Assembly (NCBI GenBank): GCA_905250075.1
Contig: CAJNOP010000058.1
Coordinates: 837,257-901,256 of the forward strand
Direction: 5' to 3'
DNA: 64,000 nucleotides
From: Rotaria sp. Silwood1
Lineage: Eukaryota > Rotifera > Eurotatoria > Philodinida > Philodinidae
Shown: one piece after another, positions 12,880-25,900 of the stretch
How the letters are laid out: each line of letters starts with the position of its first letter
How positions within the stretch are numbered: the stretch's first letter is position 1
The notes under the pieces: model-generated
The model's input: only the letters and a program-made list of their open reading frames with translations
What the model was told of the DNA's origin: nothing
Databases searched by the model: none
Position numbers and translations under genes: made by a program

Positions 12880-14430
12880 TTTATAACAAATGTTCAAACT
12901 GACTACCGTTAACTGAAATACATCAATCCAACCATTTCAAAATATTGAACAAAAAAATATTATACACTGTCTTTTTTTGAAGTCGATTGAATATATCTAT
13001 TGATTTTGTTTTTCAATTCAGTCTTATCTTGGATAAGAGTTTTGTAAACGTTGTTTTCATTGTGTGCCCATAGAACAAAACTGAGAAGCGTTAAATCTGG
13101 TGAATGTGAAACTTATCTAATTGGACCACTTCTCTCTATGATCTATTATGAGAACTCTTTCCCAGAAATGATCGTAGGATGCCTGCAAAATAGGAAAGAG
13201 TCAAGGGATGTCATAGTATCCATAAATTGGATATCGTAATTCAAAACATAGCTATTAGTACATTCATGTAATGAATTCTTGGTACACATATGCCACCAAA
13301 CTAACGATTTTGACTGAAATTAGTGTAACGGGATGAATATTCAACTCCGTACTGATATATGTTGAGAGTTCAGAAAATCGGGATAACAGTGTCAGACTTA
13401 TGTCTCACACCCATGGATTCATACTTCACACTGACACCAAATTCACTTAAAATGCTCAACTCTGCTGACAAATGGATGCCGATTCAGGTATCTGCTTTGT
13501 TAGACATCGTAACTGGTAACTCATCGTTCCCCAGTATATGGTTATCATGACATCACTGGAAGAGCCCCCATCTTATTGAAATATTATTTAGCGCGCCTTG
13601 TGTAGTAATTTTACTTCTAGAATAAAGAAGGATTGCCGTTGTCAACTGATATGTTTTGAATAATCCATAACGGTTTCAATAGTTATGTGTGCATTACTTT
13701 CACACCATAATAAGTGATGTTTTGTTTATTGACCAATCCATTTAATTGGAATACAGCTTCGTCAGAAAAAAAAACAGGCTTTCTTTAATGCTACTATCTT
13801 CTAACATTGATATCATCATTTCGCACATTTCAACTTTATCTTGTAAATATTCTGCATAGATTTCTTGAATAAATTGCACGTTGTACTGTTTGAATGGAAG
13901 GTATTCAGTCATAATTTTGTATGCTCTTGTTCGTGAGCTGAAACAGGCTGTTGTGACAACTTGAACACTTGATTGTAGTTCATTTTCATCAACATCATGA
14001 ACTTTGCCGACTTTTTCTTCTGCAATCTTTGACGGTCTTCCAGTATATTTTTGATCTTTCACTATATAGTTTTATGAAAATGTTCAAATGTAACTTCAAT
14101 GCGATCGTCATTTGGTGTATTTTGGTCAAACTCGAACTGCCATATATGTAACTTATCTCTTGAGCACAGTAATCAATCAGTTTTCTAGTTAATCTTATTA
14201 TGAAATTGCTTGTCGAACATTTTTTGTATGTCTTCTACGTAAAGTACGTAACAGATTAATAAAATATAATTAAAAACTAGTAAGGTTGTGAACCTATCAA
14301 TATACAGTAGTGAAATTGTTTGGGTAGAAAAGGATAAAGCCATCGTTAACCAGTAAACACTGCTGGCAAATCCTTCAGCTATGCGATCGATATACAACTA
14401 TTTAATCACCGGTTTCTTGTATGGTTCGAA
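12880..14430 (-). pseudogene. Decayed mariner/Tc1-superfamily transposase
   Basis: Read on the minus strand, pieces of a DDE transposase appear in order but in different frames and with stops. There is an HTH linker (KYTGRPSKIAEEKV, about 14050), then a domain around FKQYNVQFIQEIYAEYLQDK, then a shifted frame giving a DEAVFQLNG-like block near 13760. Later come a PIEWPPRSPD-like block (about 13120), LIQDKTELKNKIN (about 13030) and the terminal VNGSQFEHLL (about 12905). The last is a common C-terminal motif of these transposases. At least two frameshifts and several stops make it non-functional. The HTH part seems interrupted by a roughly 330-base insertion (14063-14395). Confidence 0.72.
14063..14395. 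mobile_element. Possible small insertion inside the dead transposase
   Basis: The HTH linker of the transposase breaks off near 14395 (minus-strand IQETGD) and resumes near 14066 (VKDQKYTGRP). The intervening sequence has short inverted ends (ATAGTTTTAT on the left; ATAGTTGTAT reverse-complemented on the right). No coding capacity. The borders are approximate. Confidence 0.35.
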
Positions 14431-15751
14431 TCGTTTAATGCATGAATAATGCTGTTTCTTCGTTTTGGACACACTCTCAAAGTGGATTATCGGAAAATTG
14501 CAACTTCCAAGTTATTTTTGGGCTTATTTGAAGAACTTTTCGTGTAATGTCCTCAACCGATATTTTAGATTATTTGGTAGACGGAAAAAAGGGGTGTCTG
14601 CTCTTCTTCTACTCGTAGTAGCCATACGCATTGATTTCTTTCCTGATAAATCTTTTACGCAAAATATGAAGTTTACCAGTCCAATCTTTGAAATTATTCG
14701 ACATGTTCCTTTTTGATGTTTTGCCTTCTTTTTTTTTTGTTTATCTGATCCTCAAAAGATGTTTTTCCGCACATTCCGAAAAAGTGTAAAATGTTAATAG
14801 AAATTTTTTGGCATTCTAAATTGATTTAAATAATCAAAATATTATTCATCTAATGAAGTGATATTTCCAAGAGATTACATATTAAAGAATCAGGAATTAT
14901 ATTTCTTCAAAGAATGACTGTAATTAAGAAATAATGATATTTCTGTGGATGATCAGTTTTATTGAACAAAAACTTAGGCAAAAATAGAATACAATAATTG
15001 TGGATATGAAACATTTATTTGTGTTTGTAGACAAGTTGTATTCTAAAATGAATTTATTCTTTGAAACTTGGAAAACAATGCAAAAAAGAGTATACAAAAA
15101 CTCTTAAGAAAATACTAAGGAGATGTAGTTGTAGATGAAAGGAACACTTACATTCCAGTAGTTTCTCACTCTTTTAATTGCAAATCAATCATATTAAAGT
15201 GCTCCTTCAGATTATGAACAAACTTTAATTGTATCTCTGTTCAATTTAATAATTCTCTTGAATTTTTCGTAGCACAATCCATGGACAATCCAATGATAAA
15301 ATTCAGAGAAATATCAAAACTGATTATTAAAGAGAACCTCAATATTTCTACTTTAAGTTTCAAAATAAAGTTCAAATGCCACTCTTTATAATGAATTACA
15401 GGATATGGGAAAAATTCATTTGTTATTTTACTTATTTGGTTTGAGCAAACATTCAAACAATAACCGAAGACAATATTTGTCTTTGATTTTCACAATAAAA
15501 AATAGATTATAATTATCCATAGCCATTTGTTTTTGAATTAATCCAGTCTTATAACTTCTATATTTCATTTGGGTATTGATGAGATGTAAGATTTTTAACT
15601 TAATATCATCCTTCATCGCTTTTTATTAATAAAAAAAAAAGTAGTTATTATTGACACAACAAAAAAAAAATCAATGGTTAAGAATTTGAAAAAATACATA
15701 AGACTGTTTTAGATAAGTGACTTGTTAGCAGTTCTAAAAGACTCAAGTGTC
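14431..15751. other. Intergenic, no gene seen
   Basis: AT-rich. The first 300 bases may hold the 5' end of the decayed transposon (a minus-strand frame begins MSNNF at about 14708). Nothing else is recognised. Confidence 0.4.
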
Positions 15752-16177
15752 ATGCAAGTCGAAACAAAACAACATCGTCGTCGTTCAATTATACGTGAAT
15801 TTTGTTTGAATACATTCACTCCTACTTTACCTGATATTGCTCGAAGTGAAAGTATACATAATCGACTCTTTTGGTTGATTTCATGCATTTGTTTTATTTT
15901 GATTATGATCTATTTTATTGTGCAAGCAATTTTAGCTTATTTCGAATATTTAACACAAATCAATATAAGCTATGTTAGTGAATGGCCACAATATTTTCTA
16001 GTTGAAAATAACACACAAACAGCGGTACTTGGCATAGTGGAAATTCTTTCAAATATCGGAGGTCAAATTAGTTTATGGATCGGTATTAGTTTTATTTTAA
16101 TAATGAAAGTGATCAAAATGTTTTATCGACTAATTCATTATCAATGCTTTTTAATTGTACGTACATTAAAAAAGTGA
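15752..16177 (+). pseudogene. DEG/ENaC-like channel copy lacking the ectodomain
   Basis: An open frame of 141 residues from the ATG at 15752. Residues about 20-75 match the N-terminus and first membrane helix of degenerin/epithelial Na+ channels (FTPTLPDIARSESIHNRLFW, then a long hydrophobic stretch). Residues about 93-135 match the end of the family: VEILSNIGGQISLWIGISFI corresponds to the conserved GG-x-LGL-x-G-x-S second helix. The roughly 300-residue or larger Cys-rich extracellular domain between the helices is missing, and the two halves join without an intron. It may be a pseudogene made by internal deletion or a genuine minimal two-helix protein. The frame has no internal stop. A nearby frame (16144-16410) has no recognisable content. 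Confidence 0.62.
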
Positions 16178-16624
16178 AAAAAAAAAATAATGATAAAATA
16201 AACATTGATTTTCATTTTGCATCAGAAATAAATATAATGAGAAAAGAAAATTTATTTTCAACTCTAAAACAAAACTATCAAGAACAGATCATAGATCATA
16301 CATTGACAATTATTGAGTCGATCGAACGTATAAGTTTTCTTGACTGTTTCCTAATATTACAAGTCAAGAAGAGTAGAATAGAAGACAATATAAATAATAT
16401 GAGTATATAAAGTTCTATGTTATCAGAATAATTGAATAGTTGAAGTAAATTTTCAATAATTGGATTCAATTTTCAAGTTTGACATGTATGCAACGAGAAG
16501 AAGTAAAGCCGCAGCAATATCAAATGATGAAATAATTTCAAACTAAGATCATTTTTATTTAAAAGAATAAAAATATGGAAGACATTGATTGACAAACGAA
16601 AGAAACAATCAAAAATATAAATGA
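16178..16624. other. Spacer, no gene seen
   Basis: Short AT-rich stretch between the DEG/ENaC-like copy and the 3' end of the galactosyltransferase gene. The plus-strand frame ending at 16410 is low-complexity and Lys/Asn/Ile-rich, and is not supported as a gene. Confidence 0.4.
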
Positions 16625-17629
16625 CTAGAGAAATGTTCGATTGAAATATTTATATGCTGAATGACTATTTATTACGAGATGTTGCCAAATATGTAAAAGA
16701 CGATTGATTGATAATGGCATATGACCAAATGCAAGTGAAGAAAGACCAAATGGTGAAAGAAAACGTTGTTCAACTAAATCAATATTAACAACAAATAAAG
16801 AATTAATATATAAATATTTAACATAAATAGATGATCGAATTGCCTTTGGCAAAAGACCAGTAATATAATAATCATCAATCCAAAAGAAAGGTATATATTG
16901 TGTTGCTTTAAAAAGTGGTCGAATTAAATCTTGTGTTATAAAATATGCTGAACCCGAACAATAAGGTTCAAAATGTTCATATGGATATTCATCAGATGAA
17001 ACAAACCATTTTGATGATGGATCTCGTGTAACACGCATTCGTGTCCATACAAGACATGCTATCGTTGAATGCCATGCTTCAGTTGGATAAATATATGTTA
17101 AAGTATAAAGATGATTTAATATAGAAAACATATTTATTAACATATCATCATCAGTTTTTAATATATATGATACTTGATTACAATGACGTGATATCCAATT
17201 AAGTGCCATTATACCTTTATATGTTAAATTTCGATAAGTATCAATAAATGTTTGTTGTACAATATCACGATAAGTATCAAATTCAAATTGTGTTTGTTTC
17301 ATTAATTCTATATTATGACTTGAACCAAGCATAAATAAAACACGTATATGTTTTCCAAATATTGAACGTGATGCCCATGTTAAACGTATTGATTCTCGAC
17401 GATGACGATTTTCTATAGCTGAATGAACATAAACAATTAATAGTAATGGTTCATCTGTGAAACATATATCATCTCCAGGTTCTAATATATAATCAAAATG
17501 TTTTGCTACTGGATTGGCTCTATATATTTGAGGACTTGTTTGATTTACTTGATAACTTGTTAATAAAATCCATACAATGAAAAAAATAACTAATAACGAG
17601 CCGTAAACTGCTCGATAACGAATACCCAT
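16625..17629 (-). CDS. Beta-1,3-galactosyltransferase family (GT31) protein
   Basis: An intronless frame of 334 residues. Residues 8-25 form a signal anchor (VYGSLLVIFFIVWILLTS), giving Golgi type II topology. GT31 motifs follow in order: RRESIRLTWASRSIFGK (about 78-93), VLFMLGSS, YKGIMALNWISRHC, then YILKTDDDMLIN with the metal-binding DDD at 160-162, then EPYCSGSAYFITQDLIRPLF and FFWIDDYYITGLL. The last corresponds to the family's EDVYVG catalytic loop, here with DDYYITG. The enzyme should transfer a hexose from a UDP-sugar in beta-1,3 linkage. Donor and acceptor cannot be read from sequence. The length is typical of the family. Confidence 0.85.
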   Translation of the reverse strand: MGIRYRAVYGSLLVIFFIVWILLTSYQVNQTSPQIYRANPVAKHFDYILEPGDDICFTDEPLLLIVYVHSAIENRHRRESIRLTWASRSIFGKHIRVLFMLGSSHNIELMKQTQFEFDTYRDIVQQTFIDTYRNLTYKGIMALNWISRHCNQVSYILKTDDDMLINMFSILNHLYTLTYIYPTEAWHSTIACLVWTRMRVTRDPSSKWFVSSDEYPYEHFEPYCSGSAYFITQDLIRPLFKATQYIPFFWIDDYYITGLLPKAIRSSIYVKYLYINSLFVVNIDLVEQRFLSPFGLSSLAFGHMPLSINRLLHIWQHLVINSHSAYKYFNRTFL

Positions 17630-19940
17630 AAGTCATCTATAAAAGAAAATAGCTTAATATATATATCTGATAAACATAAGAAAAAATAAGTAAGAAAGAA
17701 AAAAAAACAAACTAGATATTTTATGGAAAACGATCTAAAAAGAGTGTTGAAGTATATAGATCTATGCGTTGTTTTAATCCGGACTTATATCAGTTGATAG
17801 AGCTTGATATTTTAAGTCTACTGGATCACACTCTGAGTCATAAGCTAAAACAAATCTTCTAAAAACAGGACGTTAGATGAAGTTGTAGTAAATGTCTGTA
17901 TAGCAGAGCGATATTTGACTTCATTTTCCATATATTTATTTTTCGGAGTTTCAAGCTCTATCGACAAGCATATATCCTGAATAAAATGTGCTCGGAATGG
18001 ATGAGAACGTATTTTATTAACTCACTACAAACGGTAACAGACATTGCTAATATATCATCAAAGACTTTATATTAATAATATCCTATTATACTCTATTCAC
18101 TATTTCCTTATTGAGTTTATATACGATGAAGAAATGTGTCTTAAAATAGATAGAACAAAATCTATTCTAGTGTAATTAACAAGAGAAGCTGCTACATCAT
18201 GTTTTACATTTTAATTCCACATGATTTGTGCTAATAACTTTTCTTATTGTAAAAAACAAATTCTTTTAGTCGGAAATGTATTTTGAAAAGTAATTCCTTT
18301 TGACAAAGTTACAAAAATCTTACATAGAATAGAAGAACGAAGACAACGAACAAATCGTTAAATATCACGCACCATTTTTTCTGATGATATAGTATTATAC
18401 TCAATAGATTCTTCAATTATATCTTTTGATCATGAAGTTATATTGGATCTATTGAATTCATGAGAAATCTGTATCATTGATTTTAACATTAATTATTTTA
18501 CAATTTTTTGTTAATTCAATAGATTTCATTGTAAATATATTTATCGACATTTTAATGATGTTCGATTTTGAAATAGAAAATAGATCAGTCATTTTTTTTT
18601 TGTTGTTGTTCCGAATCAATATATATATGATGTTCTTTTATTTGGGAAACTTTTTCTTCTCATCAGAAGAAAAAAAACCAACCAGTTGTTGAACATGAGA
18701 AAATGATTATGTTGGCTTGATTGGACAAACATAATTGACAAATCAAATATGAATGATAAGCGATGTCGCTCAGAAAAAAATAATTGATTTATCAATATTA
18801 AATTATTTTTAACATAAAACAAATAGTACATTTTTTTTTTGCATATATTTAAAAAAAAAATTCTCTTTTCTAGAGATTCAATCAACGATAGATAATCGAA
18901 TCAAAAATACTAATTGAATTTACTCTTTCAATTGATGATGTATACACACACAGAAATAGTAATATTTGTATTTGTTTTCAACAAACCAAACTGCACATTT
19001 TAGAATTGTAAACATTTATATACTGGTTTACTATCTAGATCAATAATGATCTTATGTTTATAATAGTAACATATTTGTTTGAATTTTCATCACATTTTAT
19101 AAGATATATTAGATAAAATGTCTTCGATTTATTTAATAAGATATTCTTTATGACAACAATCTTTGATACATCATTTGCTAATCTTTTCCATAGAGTATTC
19201 AATGAATTATGATGTCCTACAATAATAGATATTTTTGTAAAATCTGCTTTATTTTTATTAACACGTAAACATCTTATATATTCATTTCATGTTGAAGAAA
19301 AAATCAAAAATGATTCCAATGAATATTTTGATGATGAATAAGAACACATACTTGATATTAGTTCAATAATCAGTAATCGAACAGATATTGAATAAACTTT
19401 GAATCTGTTTTATTAATAAATAATTGTAAAAAATTTTCTGTTATCATTACAAATACTTATATTATTAATGAACGTATGAAGAATTTTTACATTAGTATGA
19501 ATCACTGCATGTGATCAAAGAAGTTTTATTAATCTATCTTCATTATACAGATTGAAAATACTAACAAGAACATAAAAACTTTGTTTATCTCATTAAATTG
19601 CTGATCATACATTTTAAACAAAAGAAAGTCAATGCTAAATTTTCTTTATATTGATAATGATTTTATGAAAATTGCGTAGATGTATAAATAGGTAATAATA
19701 CATCTATATATTTATTTATGTTAATATTATTAGGATAAAAAATACAAGAAAAATATTATAATTGATACTGTTCTAGCTTTTATTCCTGAAATTTATAATA
19801 TTGATTAAATTTGAAAGTACTAAACCGAGGGGACACTATTTATCTATTGATGAAATAAAAACAAAAAGTTCACTTTCGATCACTGATAATATTCTAGAAA
19901 AATTCATCTGACATTTATGTGCGTAGAAGATTAAATTCAT
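17630..19940. other. Intergenic with faint coding traces and a dispersed repeat copy
   Basis: No intact gene. 19140-19350 on the plus strand reads as a coding-like stretch with stops (TTIFDTSFANLFHRVFNEL, then VKSALFLLTRKHLIYSF), possibly a gene remnant of unknown type. 18190-18245 is a copy of the dispersed ~60-base repeat. About 17792-17812 and 17948-17965 hold short inverted copies of GATAGAGCTTGA. Confidence 0.35.
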
Positions 19941-22900
19941 TTAGACATTTATATCTTGTGAGTGTTGAAATGTCAAAAAAATATGTTCTAATGATGTTAA
20001 TTCAACAGTATAATTTGATAATATTATATTTTGTTCAACAAGTTGTTCTAATAATGTAAATAAATATGCTAAACTATCTTTTGGATATATATATTCATTG
20101 CTATTTTCAATACGTTCAAGTAATGGTATTTGAAATGATGATTGAAGTAATATTAAACGTATACGATAATTCATACCATATTTATTTTTAAGATGTTCAG
20201 GTGAACCTAAACATTTTGCATTACCACGAACAAGTATTGTTAAACGATCACATAATTGTTCACATTCAAGCATTGAATGTGAAGCAAATATAATTGATGT
20301 ATTAATAGGACGATTTTGTAATATAAGACGTATATGATTACGTAATAATGGATCAATTTTAGCTGTTGGTTCATCAAGTAAAAGAAGTGTTGGTGATCCA
20401 ATTAAACATAATGCTAAATGAAGACGACGACGTGTTCCACCACTTAAATGTGATACTAAATGATTATGATATTTTTCTAATTGAAATTGTGATAAAATTA
20501 AATTATTTAATAATAATGGATTAAGACCATGAATACGACATATATAATTAATAGATTGTAGAACAGTTAAAGCTGAAAAATTAATATCATTTTGTGGACA
20601 ATAACCAATTGATTCATTTTTATTTTTATAAATATAACCACTACTTGGTCGTAATTCTCCAACTAACATTCGAAATGTAGTAGTTTTACCTAAGATAAAT
20701 ATATTTTGATATTGATAGATGAATATTTTTTAAAGAATTCTTTTTTTTTTTTATTAGTTGATTCTAATAGATGATTATAAAGATTGATATATTACTTTTA
20801 AAGGTACCCCCTCCCCCCCTCTTTTTTGTCCCAAAACTCGATTTTGAGCTGAGCCCGAGGTCCCATGTGCAGCTAGAGACATTATTCGACTCGAAATGTC
20901 TTACTTTTACCTATTTATTAGATCGAGAAAATTAATTTTTTTCCTAGTAATCGTATGTAAATTTTTTTCTTTTATTTAGCGTTCTATAAAACAGCAATTT
21001 TCTAGATCTTGACTGCTTACGACCCCTTTTTTAGTTTGTCCGATCGAGCTGAAAATTTAACGACTAATAATTTGAAGTATTCTCCAGAGGTCAAATCAAG
21101 CGTTTTCATTTTTGATGTTCCTGCTCGAAGTTACCGAGTTGTGAAAGTCAAGATCTGAAGCACAAACTCAAATCTGGGCGTATTTCTCTTATAAAAAGAA
21201 AAGAAAGTGAGATTTTTGGAAATCCTTAAATTAACCTCTCGGAAATAGTGTTAGGCATCTATAAACAAAATTTCAGCCCAATCGGACAAACTTTAAGGGG
21301 AGTTGTAATGTGTCAGGATTCGAACCTCTGGAAAACCAGAGTTTTCCACAAAAAGTTATTTAAAATTTTTTTTTCCTCGGACACGTATCTCTTTATTTTT
21401 AGTGTTCTATCTGTGCTAATTGATCGGTTGTACCATCTTCGAGAACCAGCAAGTGTCAAAAATAGGTGGGCTCTTAAACAATCAAAGGATATATTCTTTT
21501 TTTTTGTGAATAATAAGGTAGAAATCTTATTTGTGTAAAAGTGGATTAATATTTTAAAACTTAACATATTTATTTGATGTTGCTGGTCGATATTTTTCTA
21601 TTTAACAAAGAAACTTCTCTAAATATCAAATCGATTTTCAATCGAGATGATGTTTATTTGATGACTGTTAGTGAGTAATAGAAAAGTTTGAAATGGTTTG
21701 ATTTTCCGAATCTTGGTTCTTGAAATATCACAATTTTACTCGATTTTTTTTCCTCTCAGATCACGTGAACAATCAACTTTCGACTTCAAAATTTGTATGA
21801 AAAATTTTCCATGAAACCAGTTGATTATACCATTGTGATTTTTCTAGAATTTCCCTTCTCATGATGTAAATATATGAATAAAGTTTGCTTTTACACATGA
21901 AAAAAAAAATTTTAATATTGAATATCTCAGGAAATTTGAAAGACTATTTTTCTATCGATGGAAAAATATTGTATCGCATAGTTTACTAGATGGGACACAG
22001 TGGAATTATCAATTTTAAATCAATCTAATCAAACTATATCTGATTTTAGCTGTTTTTGCCTTGAAATGAGAATATTTTTCTTCACTCAGACAAAAAAAAA
22101 AATCTAAATCATTTGATTGCATGTCTAATCTTATATTCGATGATTTCAAGAGATTTTCATTACTAGAAGAGTTCCAACAATATGACAATTGTTTTCACTT
22201 TAGTAATAAAAGATGACTAATGAATCGATCTATTTGTAGATTGCACTATTCTTCTTGATTAAGCAAAAACATATTTGATAAATGGATTTTCGATGTTTCA
22301 AAATAAATACTAGAATATTCATTTTGTATAGAAACAAAATTGATTTCTATATTAGAAATTATTATAACATTTTAAGAATATGAATAATAACTGAACATGA
22401 TATAAAAACTATCAAAAAACAAAAAAACATTATCTATCAAATACTAAATTTTAATAAATGAACTATTACTATTCTATAATTTAAAACATACCACTTCCAT
22501 TAAATCCTAAAAGACCAAAACATTGTCGATGAGATACAGCAAATGTTAATCGATTAACAGCTGGAATATATGAATTATTATAATAATATTTTGAAAGATT
22601 ATCAACAACTAAAGCTTCACATTGTCTATCTTCATTTGTCATTGATTCTATTTTATGTCTTTCATTTTTAACATCATTATCTTCTTCATCTTGATTTATT
22701 TCACTTTTTATTTTATTTTTCATCCATCGTGATTTTGGTATATCAAAAATAATAAGTAAAATAAAATAAATAATAAATTGTATAATAAATATCATTGTAT
22801 GAATAAATATTTTATATGAATAACGTTCATGTGAAAATTCTTCTCCTTGATTTTCTAATTTTAAATTATTTAATGGACATGAAGATTTTCGTAATATAGC

Positions 22901-25900
22901 TACAATTAATGTAAATACATTAACATTTGGAAATATAAGTAAAAGTAACCAACGTAATATATATATTAGAATTTTAATTATACGATATGCATGAAAAAAT
23001 TCAATTAATATTTTAAATGTATTTATAATATGTGCTATTTGAAGAATAAATATAATAACTGTTGCACCTAATACTGGTGCTTGAAAAAATTTTCCAATTA
23101 AATATATAAATGGAAGATTTACAATAAAAAATAATGGTGTTAATATAAAAAATTTACCATTAAATGTTGATGAATGAACAAAATATTCTATTAATATAAG
23201 AATTAATAACCATAAAATACATAAAATAAAATCACTGAGAAATATAATAGACCAATGAATCAATGAATGAAGACCATGAATAAGTGAATAAGAATAAAGA
23301 CCTGATGTATAATCTTGAATAATTAATGCTGCTGAAATAATTAATATAAGTGAAATTAATATTATTGATAAATGAAGTCTAAATGGTAATGTATAAATAC
23401 AAAAAAACATTGCATCATTTTCATGTATTGAAGTACTAGAAGGTATCGATATAGACATTGTTTGTTCTTTACCAATTAATTGTAATGGAGATATAGATCG
23501 ATTTGAAAATAATGAAAATATTGGTATACATGTATTAATTATGTTCGATAGAGTTGGTGTTGGAACGTAACATTCAAGATGATCGGAAGAAATTATTCGA
23601 AGACCAATTAATTTTCTTTTATAATATTGATTTGTTGACCATGTTGGTAATTCTAAATAAATTATTATTTTAATATTAAATCAAATAAATTTTTTTTTTC
23701 TAAAAAAGATATATTGTTTAAAGATATCGAACAGGATGATTCTAATCAGAGATGTCCATCGCGGCTGAAACTGCCGCTGCCGCGCCGCGGTATTAGAAAA
23801 AAAAAGTTACCGCGCCACGATGAGTAATAAACTTGCCACTGCCGCGATGGTTTTCAAAAAAGTGTTTCGATTTTCACTGCTGCAACTGTATTGGACCAGA
23901 AATATTGGTACTAGTCCATCAGATTCATTCAGTCTCGGGGTGTTTCATTTGTAAACAATGAAATTCTATTAAATTCATGCAGTTTTTCAATGTCCTCGAA
24001 AAAAAATGCTGCCGCTGCCGCGATGAGCTTTTAAAAACTCTGCCGCTGCCGCGATGAGCTTTTAAAAACTCTGCCGCTGCCGCGATGAGTTTTTCAGAAA
24101 CCTGCCGCCATGGACATCTCTAATTCTAATTTCGAGATCATGATCGATATACCATATAAAAACTAATCCCACTGAATGTCTAATTGTTTATTTGGAACTT
24201 GTAAGGCTAATATTTTAATCGAAATACGTATAACTTACCTAATAGATATTGTTGAAATTCTTGTGATGAATTAAAAATTGGAGCAAATTTATTTTCAAAT
24301 TTTTTTAAATTTAATTTATTTATAAATTCAGGAGAAGATGATATAATATAATGAATTCGTTCAAATGATGGATTAAATGATGGCATATAAAGTGGTGAAA
24401 GTGCATATATCAAATAGAGAAATATAATCAATGGTAATAAACGAGCTCGTTTCAAAAGTACTTGACCTCGTCGAATTAAAACAGCTAAAATCTGTTGAGA
24501 CCATAAATGAGTTGATTGAGTACTTGTTCGTGAAGCAAATAATGTATCAATTTGAGATTTCATAATATTCTCATCTAAATATATAAACCGAAAAAGAAAA
24601 ATTCTTTTTGTTTTTGATTTAATTTATAAATTATTTATTATACCTTGTAAAAATGTTTCTGATGATGAAGTTAATTTAATAAATATATCATCAAGTGTTA
24701 CATTAACTAAAGAATATTGTATATTATCTTTTTCTAAATTTTTAAGTAATTGAATTAATTGTTTTCGATTAGGTATTTGTATATAATGATTATTTTCATC
24801 AATAATCCATTCTTTTGGTATATATGATGGTATTATATTTAAACGAATTTGATCACCTGATGGACCATATTGTTGTTTAAGATCAAGTATTGTACCTTGT
24901 GCACGAATTTTACCTGAATCAAGAATTATAACTGAATCACAAAGTTCTTCAACTTCATCTAATAAATGAGATGATATTAATAATGTTCGATTTATTTTAT
25001 GTTCACGAAGCCATGACCAAAGTATACGACGAGCAACTGGATCAAGTGATGATGATGGTTCATCTAAAACAATTCAAACATTATTTATATATATTTAACC
25101 CTTTACCCCCCCTTGGTCACTGGAGTGACCATTTGTAGAGCGACTGCAGAAAAGAAAGGGAGCATCGGGTTAAAAAACGCTAAGCACCTTTTTTGTAGTA
25201 AACTTCATGGGCTATCCATTGGTAGAAAGACTGTTCCTTTTGATTGCTCCGTCTTTGAAATAAAGGGTCTGAAAAATCGAAAATTTTGAAAAAATGAAAA
25301 AAATTGAAATTTTTTAAGTAAAATACTTTCTACTCGCAGCCAATAGAGATCTCATGGAATTTCTATGTGATATTAATTGATGAAGAAGTTCTTTGATAAA
25401 TAAAATATATTTCAAAATTTTAGTGATAACTCAGCGAATATGACATACAAAGAAATATGATTGACCATGTAGCCACCAATTGACCTATGGGCAGTGGCGG
25501 ATCCAGAAAATTTTGAAGGAGGGGGCGGATACAATCAAGTTAGACTTTATTCGTGATGATTTTCCTAACATTTTCTATTATCATCTGTTCACATTTATAT
25601 GATTCATAAAATGCTATGATCTATTGCAACAAGAGAGAACTTAGAAATAAGAACAACAAAGAAATAAAGGGTGACGGACATTTCGCACCCCCTCATTCCG
25701 AAGTCCCGACATATGTCTGGGTATCCGGAAATGAATTTTTATCCCAAAAAATTTTTGACGGGAGTTCGTAATCAATTTCGGACAGGAAATCGTAATGAAA
25801 AAACAGGGAGATCGGAAAGGTGTCACCGGGAATTCGGAATGGAATGCTCACCACTATGTGCGACGTAATGTCCGGAGATCGGAATGAAAAAGACCGGGTG

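Noticed and set aside
21248..21567. Overlapping frames on both strands in ABCA intron 4
   Set aside because: They sit in decayed repeat sequence, low in motif content, and the opposite-strand frames shadow each other.
25671..25868. Frames on both strands near 25.7 kb
   Set aside because: Generated by the repeated GGAGATCGTAATG units of the innermost transposon.
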